From: Notospermus geniculatus
Taxonomy: Eukaryota > Nemertea > Pilidiophora > Heteronemertea > Lineidae
DNA length: 64,000 nucleotides
Assembly (NCBI GenBank): GCA_002633025.1
Contig: NMRB01000004.1
Coordinates: 429,722 to 493,721 of the forward strand
Direction: 5' to 3'
Shown: piece by piece, positions 24,998 to 35,196 of the stretch
Layout of the letters: each line of letters starts with the position of its first letter
How positions within the stretch are numbered: position 1 is the stretch's first letter
The notes under the pieces: generated by a model
Told to the model about the DNA's origin: nothing
The model's database searches: none
What the model saw: only the letters and a program-made list of their open reading frames with translations
Made by a program: the position numbers and the translations under genes

Positions 24998-26910
24998 GAT
25001 AGTCCACCAAATCGCTTAAAATAACTGCGTATACGCCGAAGCCAGATCGCATAACATCTCTATTACAGTCAACAGATAAAACACGATCATTGGGTTACAA
25101 ACTTTATCATTTACTAATGTAGCATGTATATTTCAGCCGAACTCCCTGTCCAGTAATACCAACCACGCTGCCCGAATCATCAATGTTGCATCCGATAAAC
25201 GCTTTGTTTCATCAATCATAAGTTTCAATTTGATTCCACTGCTTTATGTTGCTTGCATGGGACAATAATATCAGGTCATTCGTGCATGGAAAACAGCGTT
25301 GAGTCGGTGAAAAATTAATAGAAAAATTTCAATGTTTTCCTCACGGAATTGCAAATGAAATTATAAGTTATTGAATTGTGACAATTATCCACGGAATGAT
25401 TTTGAGACATCATCATAAAATTTTATAATGCAAATAATTATATTTTTGTCCACTAGTTTGGCAAATAAAATTGACGTCCAACGCTCTCATCCTATGAGTT
25501 TAACGAACCGGTTCTCAAAGCCCGTTTCTTGTCGTGTTGACTCAGCTTCGAGATCCGGTCATTAGCTTCCCATTCATAACATGCAGTTGTAAGCCGATTT
25601 TCTTCCGGCAAGAGGTGATTGTGGTTGCACAGTATTTGTTTTTGCACATTTTCAAACCAGCATAAACCAAGCAATCGCAGCAACATAATGTTGTTCATTA
25701 AAACATTATCATTGTAGCCTATACAAAGCCGATAACCACTTGAACAACTCGAGTGATCACAATATCGTGTGAAGTTACACCACCAACGTCGTTAGAAAAA
25801 TCGCCGTTTTGTTTCAGAACACTAATTCGATCGCTCTTCATGTGCTTTTACCTGAGCGGTTGCTCCCTTTATCCCGTGTTTCCACCCTTCCAAAGGAAGT
25901 TGGAGTAATTGCAATGTATTGATTCGGAATAGGTTGAATATTTAATCCCTCTGAATTACAACATTTTTTTTCACCTCACGTATGTAGTCGCTTGTCTTTC
26001 TCTGGTTCAACTATCAAAGAAAGTCTGGAACAAGCAACTGAAAGGTCAGATAATCAGATTGATTACGAACTACAGACCTGTTTTGGTTAATGAACTACAG
26101 ACCTGTTTTGGTTAACGGAATGATGGTACGTCTGTTGCGAATAGATACGGAGAGAATTTGAATTCCTGACTGTTTAAAACATGATTCCTGATGGTCTTCT
26201 CAATAGAAAGTGCGAATTCCACGAGAATGCAGAACCTCATGAGAGTTTGAAAAAATAAAGATCAGTAACTATTTGTTGCTGCGCCAGGATCATGAGTTTG
26301 TTCTAATTAATTTTTCAGTACGCTGTAACAATAATTCACACAGAACTAAACCCCGAACTAAACTTGTCAAAGTATTCTTAACGTCACTGCAACACCTGCG
26401 ACGTATAGAATAGTACCGGCGCACCCAACAAATCAACCATCATCACACCTCTTCCCGTAATTTTTCATCCAATGTAATCATTCTGAAGTTTCCTCCTCAT
26501 TCAATTTTTACGCCCATTTGTGGCATCAATAGCAATATTTTAACGCCCAACTGTGACAGTCTTGAATTGGGGATTTCCGTTTCTTATTGGATTCGCAGCT
26601 TGCTTCTTGGTTATAATTGTTTGATATCTAAATCTACCGTGCCTCTTTTAATGGCTTCGGCGTTGATGGTGTTAACACGAATATTTGTCAAGTTTATGGC
26701 ACGATCATTTAAGAGATTTACAGATGGCGCACAGACAGATTAAGTTAAACTTGGTCTGCATTCCAGTCCAACTCGTGCTTTATGAAATGCTCTGCATTGA
26801 CGGCACTTCGTACGTGCATAAAAATCTACAAGATTTAAGTCTTTGTCTAAAGTAGCCTAGCTGTTACTGAATCAGTCAAATCTTTCTCTTCAGCCCCATA
26901 CTTATTGCCA

Positions 26911-27036
26911 GAAATATCTGCAATATTGCAGTATTGCAGAAATATTGCAGAAATATTGCAGAAATTATTTCTGCAATATTTCAAATATTGCAGAAATATT
27001 GCAATATTGCAGAAATATTGCAGAAATATCTGCAAT
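26911..27036. repeat. Expanded GCAGAAATATT minisatellite, unit 2
   Basis: Unit 1 has a single GAAATATCTGCAATAC at about 15082. Unit 2 has about nine alternating GCAGAAATATT/GCAATATT modules at the same site, some inverted. This is a local expansion after the duplication, by replication slippage on an AATATT-rich, self-complementary motif. Confidence 0.85.
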
Positions 27037-27726
27037 ACATTCCTCTTATCACGAGAAGAGTCGAGGCTACAGTAATGTTACATGTACTTTTGGCAAGGGT
27101 CAGTTTTCTGATGTTTCCAGGTCTTTGAAAAATTGTGATTTATATCAAGTAGCGGGTGGAATAGCCCCCTACTTCCCTAATCACCCTATTTCATTCCAGT
27201 CTCCCACATTACATGCTACCTACAAGCTCAGTTGATGCCATTGTCACGTGTTGTTAGCTACATTATATATCTTCGTGTCAACATCAACACTAATTGCAAA
27301 CATCCATTACAACACGCACGGTAACCTCCGACTCGAGAACACCTTCCTCTCATCGAATCAGTCCGAAAATAGCAAGTCTCCTTTCAAGTAAGAAATAGTT
27401 GGAGGCTATTGTCACAATTTCTTCAACCATGAATAAGATATATGATCAATAAGGAGGTTTTCGTCATGGAATGCGTCGCGGGAAGTGCGTAGGTGAAGGA
27501 AAGCTGTTTTCACGGTATGAGTTATATCGCAAACAGTCATTCACCCGCCCCTTAGAAACTAAAATCACGCCAATAGGATACAGTCTGCGAGCGATGCTGC
27601 ACGAAAACAAGAAACTACGCACGAAGTAGGCCTACTTAGCGCACATTCTTCATTGAACCGACCTAAGAGGAGTCGAATAATATATTGATAAGGACGATTC
27701 GACGACCATCTCGAATTTGATGACTA

Positions 27727-28044
27727 CACTGTTAGAAAAAACAGAGGATTTTACAGAAAAGTCCTGCAGCAGAGTTTCAGGACGTGATCTGTAAAATTAC
27801 AGACTCAAATAAATGCTAACAGAGACTTGACTGGAGGCTGACCAAATTATATTTTCATACGTTCTCAGAAAGCATTATTCTGGACAGTCCAATTGAGTCC
27901 AAACAATACAGGAAGAGATGAAAAGCACAAAAATTGACACACAATATATGATAAATAAATTGAGACTCATGTAAATTTACAGAAGTTCCTGAAACTCTGC
28001 TGCAGGCAATTTCTGTAAAAATATTACAAAAATTTCTAACAGTG
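27727..28044. mobile_element. CACTGTTAGAAA element with TA duplication, unit 2 only (318 bp)
   Basis: Termini CACTGTTAGAAA and TTTCTAACAGTG are inverted. Subterminal arms TTTACAGAAAAGTCCTGCAG and CTGCTGCAGGCAATTTCTGT also pair. TA flanks both ends, and unit 1 shows one TA at the empty site (GACTAATCAC near 15788). A TA duplication fits a Tc1/mariner-type or similar DDE element. There is no transposase. Confidence 0.88.
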
Positions 28045-28784
28045 TAATCACTTAAGACCTGTTTCAGAAACTCGTTAAGACAACAGCCCTGACCCTTAAA
28101 CAGCCTTCGCTTTTATCTTACTCACAACCACAACGGATGAACGTAATTACATCTATCCTTCCCCACAAGATACTACCGAACCCCCGGACTCGCTACCGCT
28201 ACAACACCATGCCCTGGGTGTGTTGATTTTTCAAATGCACAGATTATAATGCCCGATCACGTCATTTCTTTTCAGGATGCCCACCACTCTTTGGTAAATC
28301 TCTTCTCATTATCACAATTAGCACAGTTAGTGATTAATTTGTTCATCAAAGGAGCAGCCATGTGGGGAAATAATCGGGAGAAAAAGTGTATTTGCCGTCT
28401 ATTTACCTCAAAGAGGTCTTCGCCTAGTCTCTAGCTGTCGATGTAGTCGTTCTTTAAACATCCCACTCGTCAGTGGGGTAAAGGACCGAAAATGGTCAAC
28501 CTGCTGGTTGTTAAGTTGACACGCTGCCGGAAAATTTGCCTGCGTGCATACAGAACATCAAACGAGTTGTCTCATTGGGGAGACAGTCGAAAACCTCAGA
28601 GTATTCAAACGATAAGAGGTAAATAAGAATGCAAAGGATACGAGGTAAAATGGTGAGAAAAGCGCTATAAAGTTCTTTAGGGATGGGACCACCTTGTGTG
28701 GTCGATACTAGGTTATGGGTTATTACCATCAAATGGGATCGTTTTCCAATCGGCAGCCCTCTGGGCCACAACGTAATGAGTCAG

Positions 28785-28922
28785 CGCCTGTCGTCCATAT
28801 TCATCACGTGATCGTCCGAAAGCAGCCGATTGGTCACTCTCATTCGACAAAAGAGCAATCAATGGTTTCTTAACCAATCAACGGCTGCTTCTCTGACGAT
28901 CAGGTGAATATGGACGACAGGC
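28785..28922. mobile_element. CACGTGATCGTCCGAA-family MITE, unit 2 copy
   Basis: Counterpart of 16533-16686, shorter by an internal deletion between CAGCCGAT and TGGTCACTC. Ends CGCCTGTCGTCC / GGACGACAGGCG are intact. Confidence 0.75.
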
Positions 28923-31338
28923 GTTACTGATTACGGTATTTCAAAATCATGCCGATGATCTGGAACAAATCTACAGGTTACACATAACAAGTAGGCCTAG
29001 TACTTTACCATGGCACCCTGAAATACTTATTAAGCCCGTGATTATACACCTGCGGTCTACAATTTACTGGTTGCAGTTTACTTTTGTACGTGGATGATGA
29101 AGAACAGACGTTTTTTATAAACATCATTTGGGGCAGCACTTGTTTGAAGAGATCTGGGTGAAGGTCTTTGCTTGGAGAATGCAGTATGACCCTGACGGCA
29201 TCAACTACGATGACACCCAGTCTTTAATATCAAAAACTGCATCACTGCAGGGTATTTTCATTGAACACGTTACAAGGAGAAGTCGGTCAACTAAATGTTG
29301 TAATCCAATCAACCACACCCTTCCTCCTTCGTTTGGTGTTTAATTACAGAGCGACGCTTGAGGTAATATTTCCGTTACATTATCACTCGAAAGAGAACAT
29401 TAAGGTCATGAAAGAACCACTTCATAGTTGGAGAAATAAAGCAGAACGCTGACTAACAGAACGTGAAAATAACAACAACAAAAAAATACAGCGTTACGGT
29501 AAATATGGAACATGATATCTTGTACAAATGCAACGCGATATTTGCATTCACTAGGTAACGCACGACTATTTTGGTTAATTAACACCTCTCTAATTTCTCC
29601 AACATTGTGCATAAATAAATAGAAACACACATCCGAATGCGATTCGTTCAAAACCCGACACATCTATTAACCGTATAAAAGATGTGTCGAGTTTTGAACG
29701 TATCGTGTTGTTAGGCATTTTCCTGCTTTAGAGACCAACAGTATCTTGATTCGGCATTCTTCATTGTTGCTGTATTTTTAACTGATTGTGAATGACTAAG
29801 AAGATTGTTAGAACATTACCAATGTCGATCAAAGTCATCACTTGATGTGATGTGATCAGAGATATAATTGCTCGTTGAAGCCTCGAACGTAAAGGCAACC
29901 TGCCAGTTAATGGGAAGTGGTAAAAACCACGGTTGATGGGCAAACAAAGAAACCGATTACATTGTATAACTTTTTTTAAATAATCCTAGCATACATGTAG
30001 TTCCGTCGGGTGAAAGTCATCTATGAGAAGAATTCATTACATGTCAGCAATCAATGAGGTATTTCCAATGCTGGGGTAAAGCGGGCAGCCCTCAACCGAT
30101 ATCGCTGGCGATCAGGGGTGGCCGCATAGAAACTCCGCTAGCGCTAGCAGAGCCCATTTGCCGATAGTGCTGTACATTTTTCCATGCATTTTAACACCGA
30201 TAGGCTGTCGAAACACTAGCGGAGTTTCTATGCGGCCACCCCTGATCGTCACCGAGAAGAATCGGCTGTTGACGCTGGACAGCGATGCGTGGAATCTTCT
30301 CGCCAGCGATGATCGCCTGGTATCAAATTACTAGCAAGACCCGTGCGGCGCAAGGTTGTGCCCGAGCAAGTGAAAGATATCTTACAGTTCGTCATTCATG
30401 GTTACAAGAATGGACACGAATACAACCACGGTGATGTTCCATGGATAATCCACTTCATGTCCAGAGTTACATATTGTATCCACCAGTAACTGGTAGTAGG
30501 CTACATAAAGACAATCGCCCAGTCTACTAAAAAAATAAAATAAGGGTCGGACAGTATTATTCTTCCGAGAGTTTTTTCTCTGACACTTGGAACTAACATG
30601 TTTCACCGTTTCTTCGACATGAAAACCATTACGTCACGTACTTTGAACATCGATGATTAATAGAAACGCAGAACCAACGTGGGCCAGTCTGACCGTATTC
30701 GGTGAAAAAAAACAGCCGTACTCGGTGTCAATAAATGATTAATGTGGACACGACTGGCTATTTTCTTCCCTGTTATGACAGTCAGTGACCCCGTCAGCGA
30801 TCATCGCACCACCACAGACACATTCAGATTTACTGCTCCGTCGGCGAAACGGACAGACTATGACACTGAATTTGCGGAGTCATGAGCGTGGTCTCACGCT
30901 GAGGGAATGTTCTGATTGGCTGTTTTTTATCATAAAATTGGCAAGCGGCTGGAGTTAATGACTAAATTGGTTCCATATTTCTCCGGTCAGATACTGCATG
31001 AGACCGGCAGCACCTGTCGTGAATAATCACGTGATCGTCCGAAAAGCAGTCCGACGCGTTGATTGGTCGGTCTCATTCATCAAAAGAGCAATCAGTGTTT
31101 TGTCAACCAATCAACGCATTTCATCGGCTGCTTCTCGGGCGATCACGTGATCATGCACTGCAAGCATTACGATCTCAGTATTTAAGCCTAGCGGCAAGAT
31201 CGGGAACCAATCGAGATTTTGACCGTATAACAAAACCTCTATTTAAGCCTACACGAAGCAGAAACACGGAATGTTGGGACTTTCTATCATAAACATCAAA
31301 TGAATTGATTTCTCCGTTTTTTTTAATTTCAGATAAAA

Positions 31339-32730
31339 ATGCAAGACATGTATCGTCTAGTTCCCGCCCTTTTAGTGATCGTTTGTATTATGGTGACGTC
31401 ATCGCAAGGTCAAATCCTACGAACACGTTACCCTGATAAAAAATCTATCGACCCCTTAAAATCACAGTTGGAGGGCGCATCAGCGGTAAGTTATATTCTC
31501 ATTGTTCCGAATTTTTCGGGCCTCAAAGTGTCTCACCTTGTGTCCGCCCGGTGTTCTCTTCGGCTGAGCTGCCGGTAGAGCGAATCCGGGGAGCGAATAT
31601 TGCACGCGAGAACTTCCACTTTAGATTGATAATGTTGAAGAGTGAAATTCACTCATTTGGAGTGAGCCAGGGACCACTTCATGAAGTCACTCCATTAGAG
31701 TGAAAGGCTCCACTGATGTATTGGCATTTGAAGCAACAAAAATACAACCAGACCTATTGTCTTTCTCATTATTTTAGAATTTTGACAGAGACAATAGGTC
31801 TGGTTGTATTGTTGTTGCTTCTAATGCCAATACATCAGTGGAGCTACGCCGTTGGCCTCCGCTCTCTGAGAGTGATCAGAAGGCGAAGTGAGAATTTCAA
31901 GAGATCGGAGGCGCCTCGTTTCTTCAAACCTCCATCGTAGCGTTCCTTGTCTACTTCAATGAAAAGGGGTCAAAACTTTATAACATCAACCAAACACTGT
32001 TTCTTCGACGGACGAGCATTCACTTTGATTTTCTATTTCAGTGTCAGAGATGCTTCAACGATGAGGGGTACTGCGTGGGTCGTGGTGTGTGCTGCCTGAC
32101 AAATAATTGTATTGTCGGGAGTATAGCGGCCAAGGAATGCTCAGTGGTCAACTCCGACTGCAGTGTACCCGGTGACCATAAACATTGCGGATCGAATGGA
32201 AAATGTTATGTTGACGGTGTCTGCTGTGAAAACGGTAGGTACGAAACTTGAAGGAGTAAGCTTATTCTCGAGAAAGTTGTTCGTCGGCATTCCAGTTCAG
32301 TTTTGGGTCTCTTAGTTTAACTTGGTTGACAATAGAGGGTTTTCGCAAATCCCCGAAAATCCACTGCGAACGTGTATCCTTCTGTTCGGTGCTCTCTTCG
32401 TGGCATCGAATGGGATTGGCGTTCGTGTTGGCGTTTCGGGGGCCTTGCGAAAACTCTCTATTTTCGCATCACGAAGTCCCTGACGTAGTGCAACAGAAAG
32501 TCGGGAAAACAGAAACAACCGCTTACAGCGCCTCCCAGTCGCGGTAGTTTGAAACTGAGTTCCCCATTTGCTTTCTCCCACTACTTTCGCTCCAACCTAA
32601 TACATGTAATATCTATTTCGTTACAGACGGTTGCAAAATGGACGACTCTTGCTCACGCGATAACGAAAAGCTCATCGACTTGTTGAAGAGATTGTTACAA
32701 GTTGAGAGGCCGGCCCACGAAAAGAGATAA
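31339..32730 (+). CDS. Neurophysin-like precursor, copy 2
   Basis: Three coding exons: 31339-31485, 32042-32234 and 32627-32730 (TAA), in the same phases as copy 1, giving 147 residues. Against copy 1 I see one amino-acid change within the shared part (Met17 becomes Ile in the signal peptide). Residues 50-122 keep all 14 neurophysin cysteines. The spacing matches vertebrate neurophysin almost throughout, except a shortened loop at 83-88 (SVVNSD) where vertebrate proteins carry the hormone-binding Glu47 region. After Cys122 comes a Leu-rich helix-like tail (KLIDLLKRLLQVE) ending HEKR. The last 12 codons lie outside the duplicated unit (breakpoint 32694/32695). No TATA-type promoter equivalent to 8848 precedes this copy. 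A possible ATTAAA signal is near 32778. Confidence 0.88.
31630..31844. mobile_element. Unit 2-specific insertion in neurophysin-like intron 1
   Basis: Sequence absent from unit 1 (compare 19570-19605). The right part, 31707-31844, is a palindromic MITE: GCTCCACTGATGTATTGGCA pairs with TGCCAATACATCAGTGGAGC, and CAACCAGACCTATTGTC pairs with its complement. The left part has a smaller inverted motif, GAGTGA/TCACTC. The intron remains spliceable because donor and acceptor are unaffected. Confidence 0.8.
32695..32701 (+). repeat. Right 7-bp direct repeat TTACAAG flanking the two-unit block
   Basis: This heptamer directly follows the last unit base and is identical to 8991-8997. Here it is also coding, within codons for Leu-Gln-Val of copy 2's tail. 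Confidence 0.5.
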
Positions 32731-33654
32731 TTATTCCAGTAGATGTGTGATGAACCCTTCACCTGCGTTCGATACCCCATTAAAAATATTCGGTGGTGGT
32801 TTCCTTCAGGTTATAACGGTGGAGGCTTACAGAATTTTTTCCGTGACTCTCCTTTCTGAAGCAGTTGTACGAATCGTGGCTTAAGATATTCGCTGACTCT
32901 TCTCATTTAACCAACGCTGCTGACCTAGTCCGACCAGTCATATTCAATATATATTATACTCAAGATGTAACAAATTGTTGTAATCGAAATATACACACAT
33001 ATCGCTTTGGGTCCGAGAGCCAAGACGACTGATACCAGAAAAAGTGTATTTAAGATGAAGTATCAGGTTAAGATGGGGAGAAATGGTTCAGTAATATCTC
33101 AAGCACGATCCAGATTCGCTGACACGAGGGCGGCCACATTGTTTGATCGCAACCGAAGGGTTCACACGAACATTGCCCGATGGGCTTTGGACTTTAGTCA
33201 GTTTGGCCAAGAGAATTTTTCCACACTTGCAGGAGCTATTTTTTGTTATTTTCCTCTTTGGACTTGAATGTGACAAGGGCTTTTGTGTATTTTCAAGAAA
33301 TTCTGCGTTGTACCTTAGAAAGACGAAGGCAAATCGCTCAACCTCCAACATCGGCAAAACTTTGGAACAGCATTAATTTCACAGACTCCAATGCAACAGT
33401 ACTTTTATTTGCGGTTGAACTTATATCAGAGCGCAAGTCTAGGCTGGGAATACCCCCAAGGCTGGGAATACACCTAAAGCGTTGCGGTAACGCTCACAGC
33501 ATTGCATTTGTCGGTCAATGTCTACAGTATAGGCGACATTTTTTCTCTGAGATTCGCATTGCGGTGTGTTCCCACCCTTAGCAAGGATCACTTGGAAGTA
33601 ACAGAGTGGGAGTTTGACCCGAAAGTTACTCACTTACGTTCAAGCATACATATT

Positions 33655-33885
33655 TTAAAGGGACCCTAGAGGCAGCTTGCGATTTGGCTACAACTGAGCA
33701 ACCATCACAGGTGGCGCCAGCAACTGAGAAACTAGAATTGGGCCCAAATTATTGAGTCAGACATACAGTGCATTTTACTTGCAATGTACATGTATGTCAG
33801 ATGGATAGATCCTCATACCATCTATTTGGTAGAACAGCCATATCAATTCAAATGCCTATTGGGAGCTGCTTCTAGTGGCCCTTTA
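33655..33885. mobile_element. TAAAGGG(A/C)C..CTAGA foldback MITE
   Basis: TTAAAGGGACCCTAGAGGCA at the left is matched in inverted orientation by GCTTCTAGTGGCCCTTTA at the right, about 230 bp apart. The arms are only about 25 bp and imperfect. No coding sequence. Confidence 0.65.
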
Positions 33886-34535
33886 CAGGAACAATACATG
33901 TAGTTCATTATGGACGAGGGTCACTTAGTAGGCCTACAGTCATGTACAATTTCTTTATTGGGCGCTATTTCCAGAAAGAAAAAGAATGCTTCATTTCATG
34001 CTTGTCTTCACCTTGGGGTATGGTCAAACATAGTATTTTTATAATTGTGAATAAACATTAGACCAAGATGAGAATTTTCTTCTTCATTTTAGAAATCCGT
34101 GCAGCTCATAAATATTATCCGGTCAGTGGGTCTAGCTCTCGACACTCAGTGGGTCTTCCTCAGGACTGAAGAAGGCACGGTAGAGTCAAAATCTCGGGTC
34201 ATTTCTCTCCGAGTCGACCAAAATAATGGTGCCATGAATCCAGTTTTAACATTACTTCTACTGGTCAACCGGCGTGTCAGTATGCCATGTAGCACCATGA
34301 ATTCGTCTGATTTCCAGGAACAGGTGCCGTAATTTCGCTACAATTGCTTGCCTTTGCTGGGACGTCCAGGAAAGCAACCCCGACTTTTTTCGACCGAACA
34401 TGGAGGTACTACCTCCATGGAGGAAAGATATCCCATATATTCGTGCCCTCAGGTACATTGGACACAACTGTTTCCGCAGTCGCCCGGATAGACCTACATG
34501 CACGTTACAACATCAAGGTCACCATTTTCTATTAC

Positions 34536-34682
34536 GGAGGTTTAGAAACCAAACGATAAATGTAACTTTACGACAACGTTATTTTTCACACCACACATTC
34601 ACTGGAGTTTATACTGCATCTTCGGTACAAAAATGACATTGTCGTTACCGTTTACGTTTATCGTTTGATTTCTAAACCTCCC
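34536..34682. mobile_element. GGAGGTTTAGAAACCAAACG foldback element
   Basis: GGAGGTTTAGAAACCAAACG pairs with CGTTTGATTTCTAAACCTCC at the right end. The arms continue as ATAAA / TTTAT and GTAAC / GTTAC. The element is about 147 bp. Confidence 0.7.
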
Positions 34683-35196
34683 TACTGTCTGAGTATATCC
34701 AAACAATAGATAAGCGTACCCTAGGCCAAATGGGCGATGGGTTGCAAAAACCCACGAGTGGCTTCTGTTGACTGCAGCTACGGATTCAATATTAAAGAAG
34801 TCAATGGGATGACTGGAAATTTGTTCTTGGGTGAAAATCCACACCCATCGCAAGAGAATCGTTTCGGATTCTTCCAATGATACGAACAATTAATCACAGT
34901 AACAGACTGTCGATCGAACATCACACCCCCATAATACAGGACAAAGTTTCTGTGGGTGACTGACGGCCTGTGTACGAAAAATTGTTAAAGCATAATTATT
35001 GTCGATTGGAGGACTGGCACCCGCATAATTCTGGACACCATTACCATGGCCGAGTAACCTTTAATGCACAATCAGGAGTATTACTCACTGAAAGTAGATA
35101 ATTACGAATATTTCTCTCTAAATTGCAATGTTGGCAAATGTCTGTGATAAAAGCAGTGCAGGCCTAAGCGACCGCATTTCAACTCTGATTGCAACC

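Larger units (their letters stand above)
20421..32694 (+). repeat. Tandem segmental duplication, unit 2 (12.3 kb)
   Basis: This unit is collinear with unit 1. It carries unit-specific insertions at 21611-21737, 22317-22625, 24505-24997, 27727-28044 and about 31630-31844, an expanded microsatellite at 26911-27036, and a replaced stretch after the N at 24080. Single Ns at 22316 and 24080 mark assembly joins inside this copy, but the unit 1/unit 2 junction itself is continuous sequence. The long part from 20511 to 31332 holds no other gene I recognise. Confidence 0.95.
32731..35196. other. Intergenic stretch rich in small foldback elements
   Basis: No gene recognised. Contents include a GGCTGGGAATACACC / GGTGTGTTCCCACCC inverted pair (about 33445-33585), the MITE at 33655-33885, a 21-bp perfect palindrome centred on GGTACTACC (34399-34419), the foldback at 34536-34682, and a diverged AGGGAGG-family remnant at about 34675-34750. 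Confidence 0.55.

Noticed and set aside
26911-27036. CRISPR-like array
   Set aside because: The repeats have no unique spacers of constant size and the context is eukaryotic; it is a slipped minisatellite.
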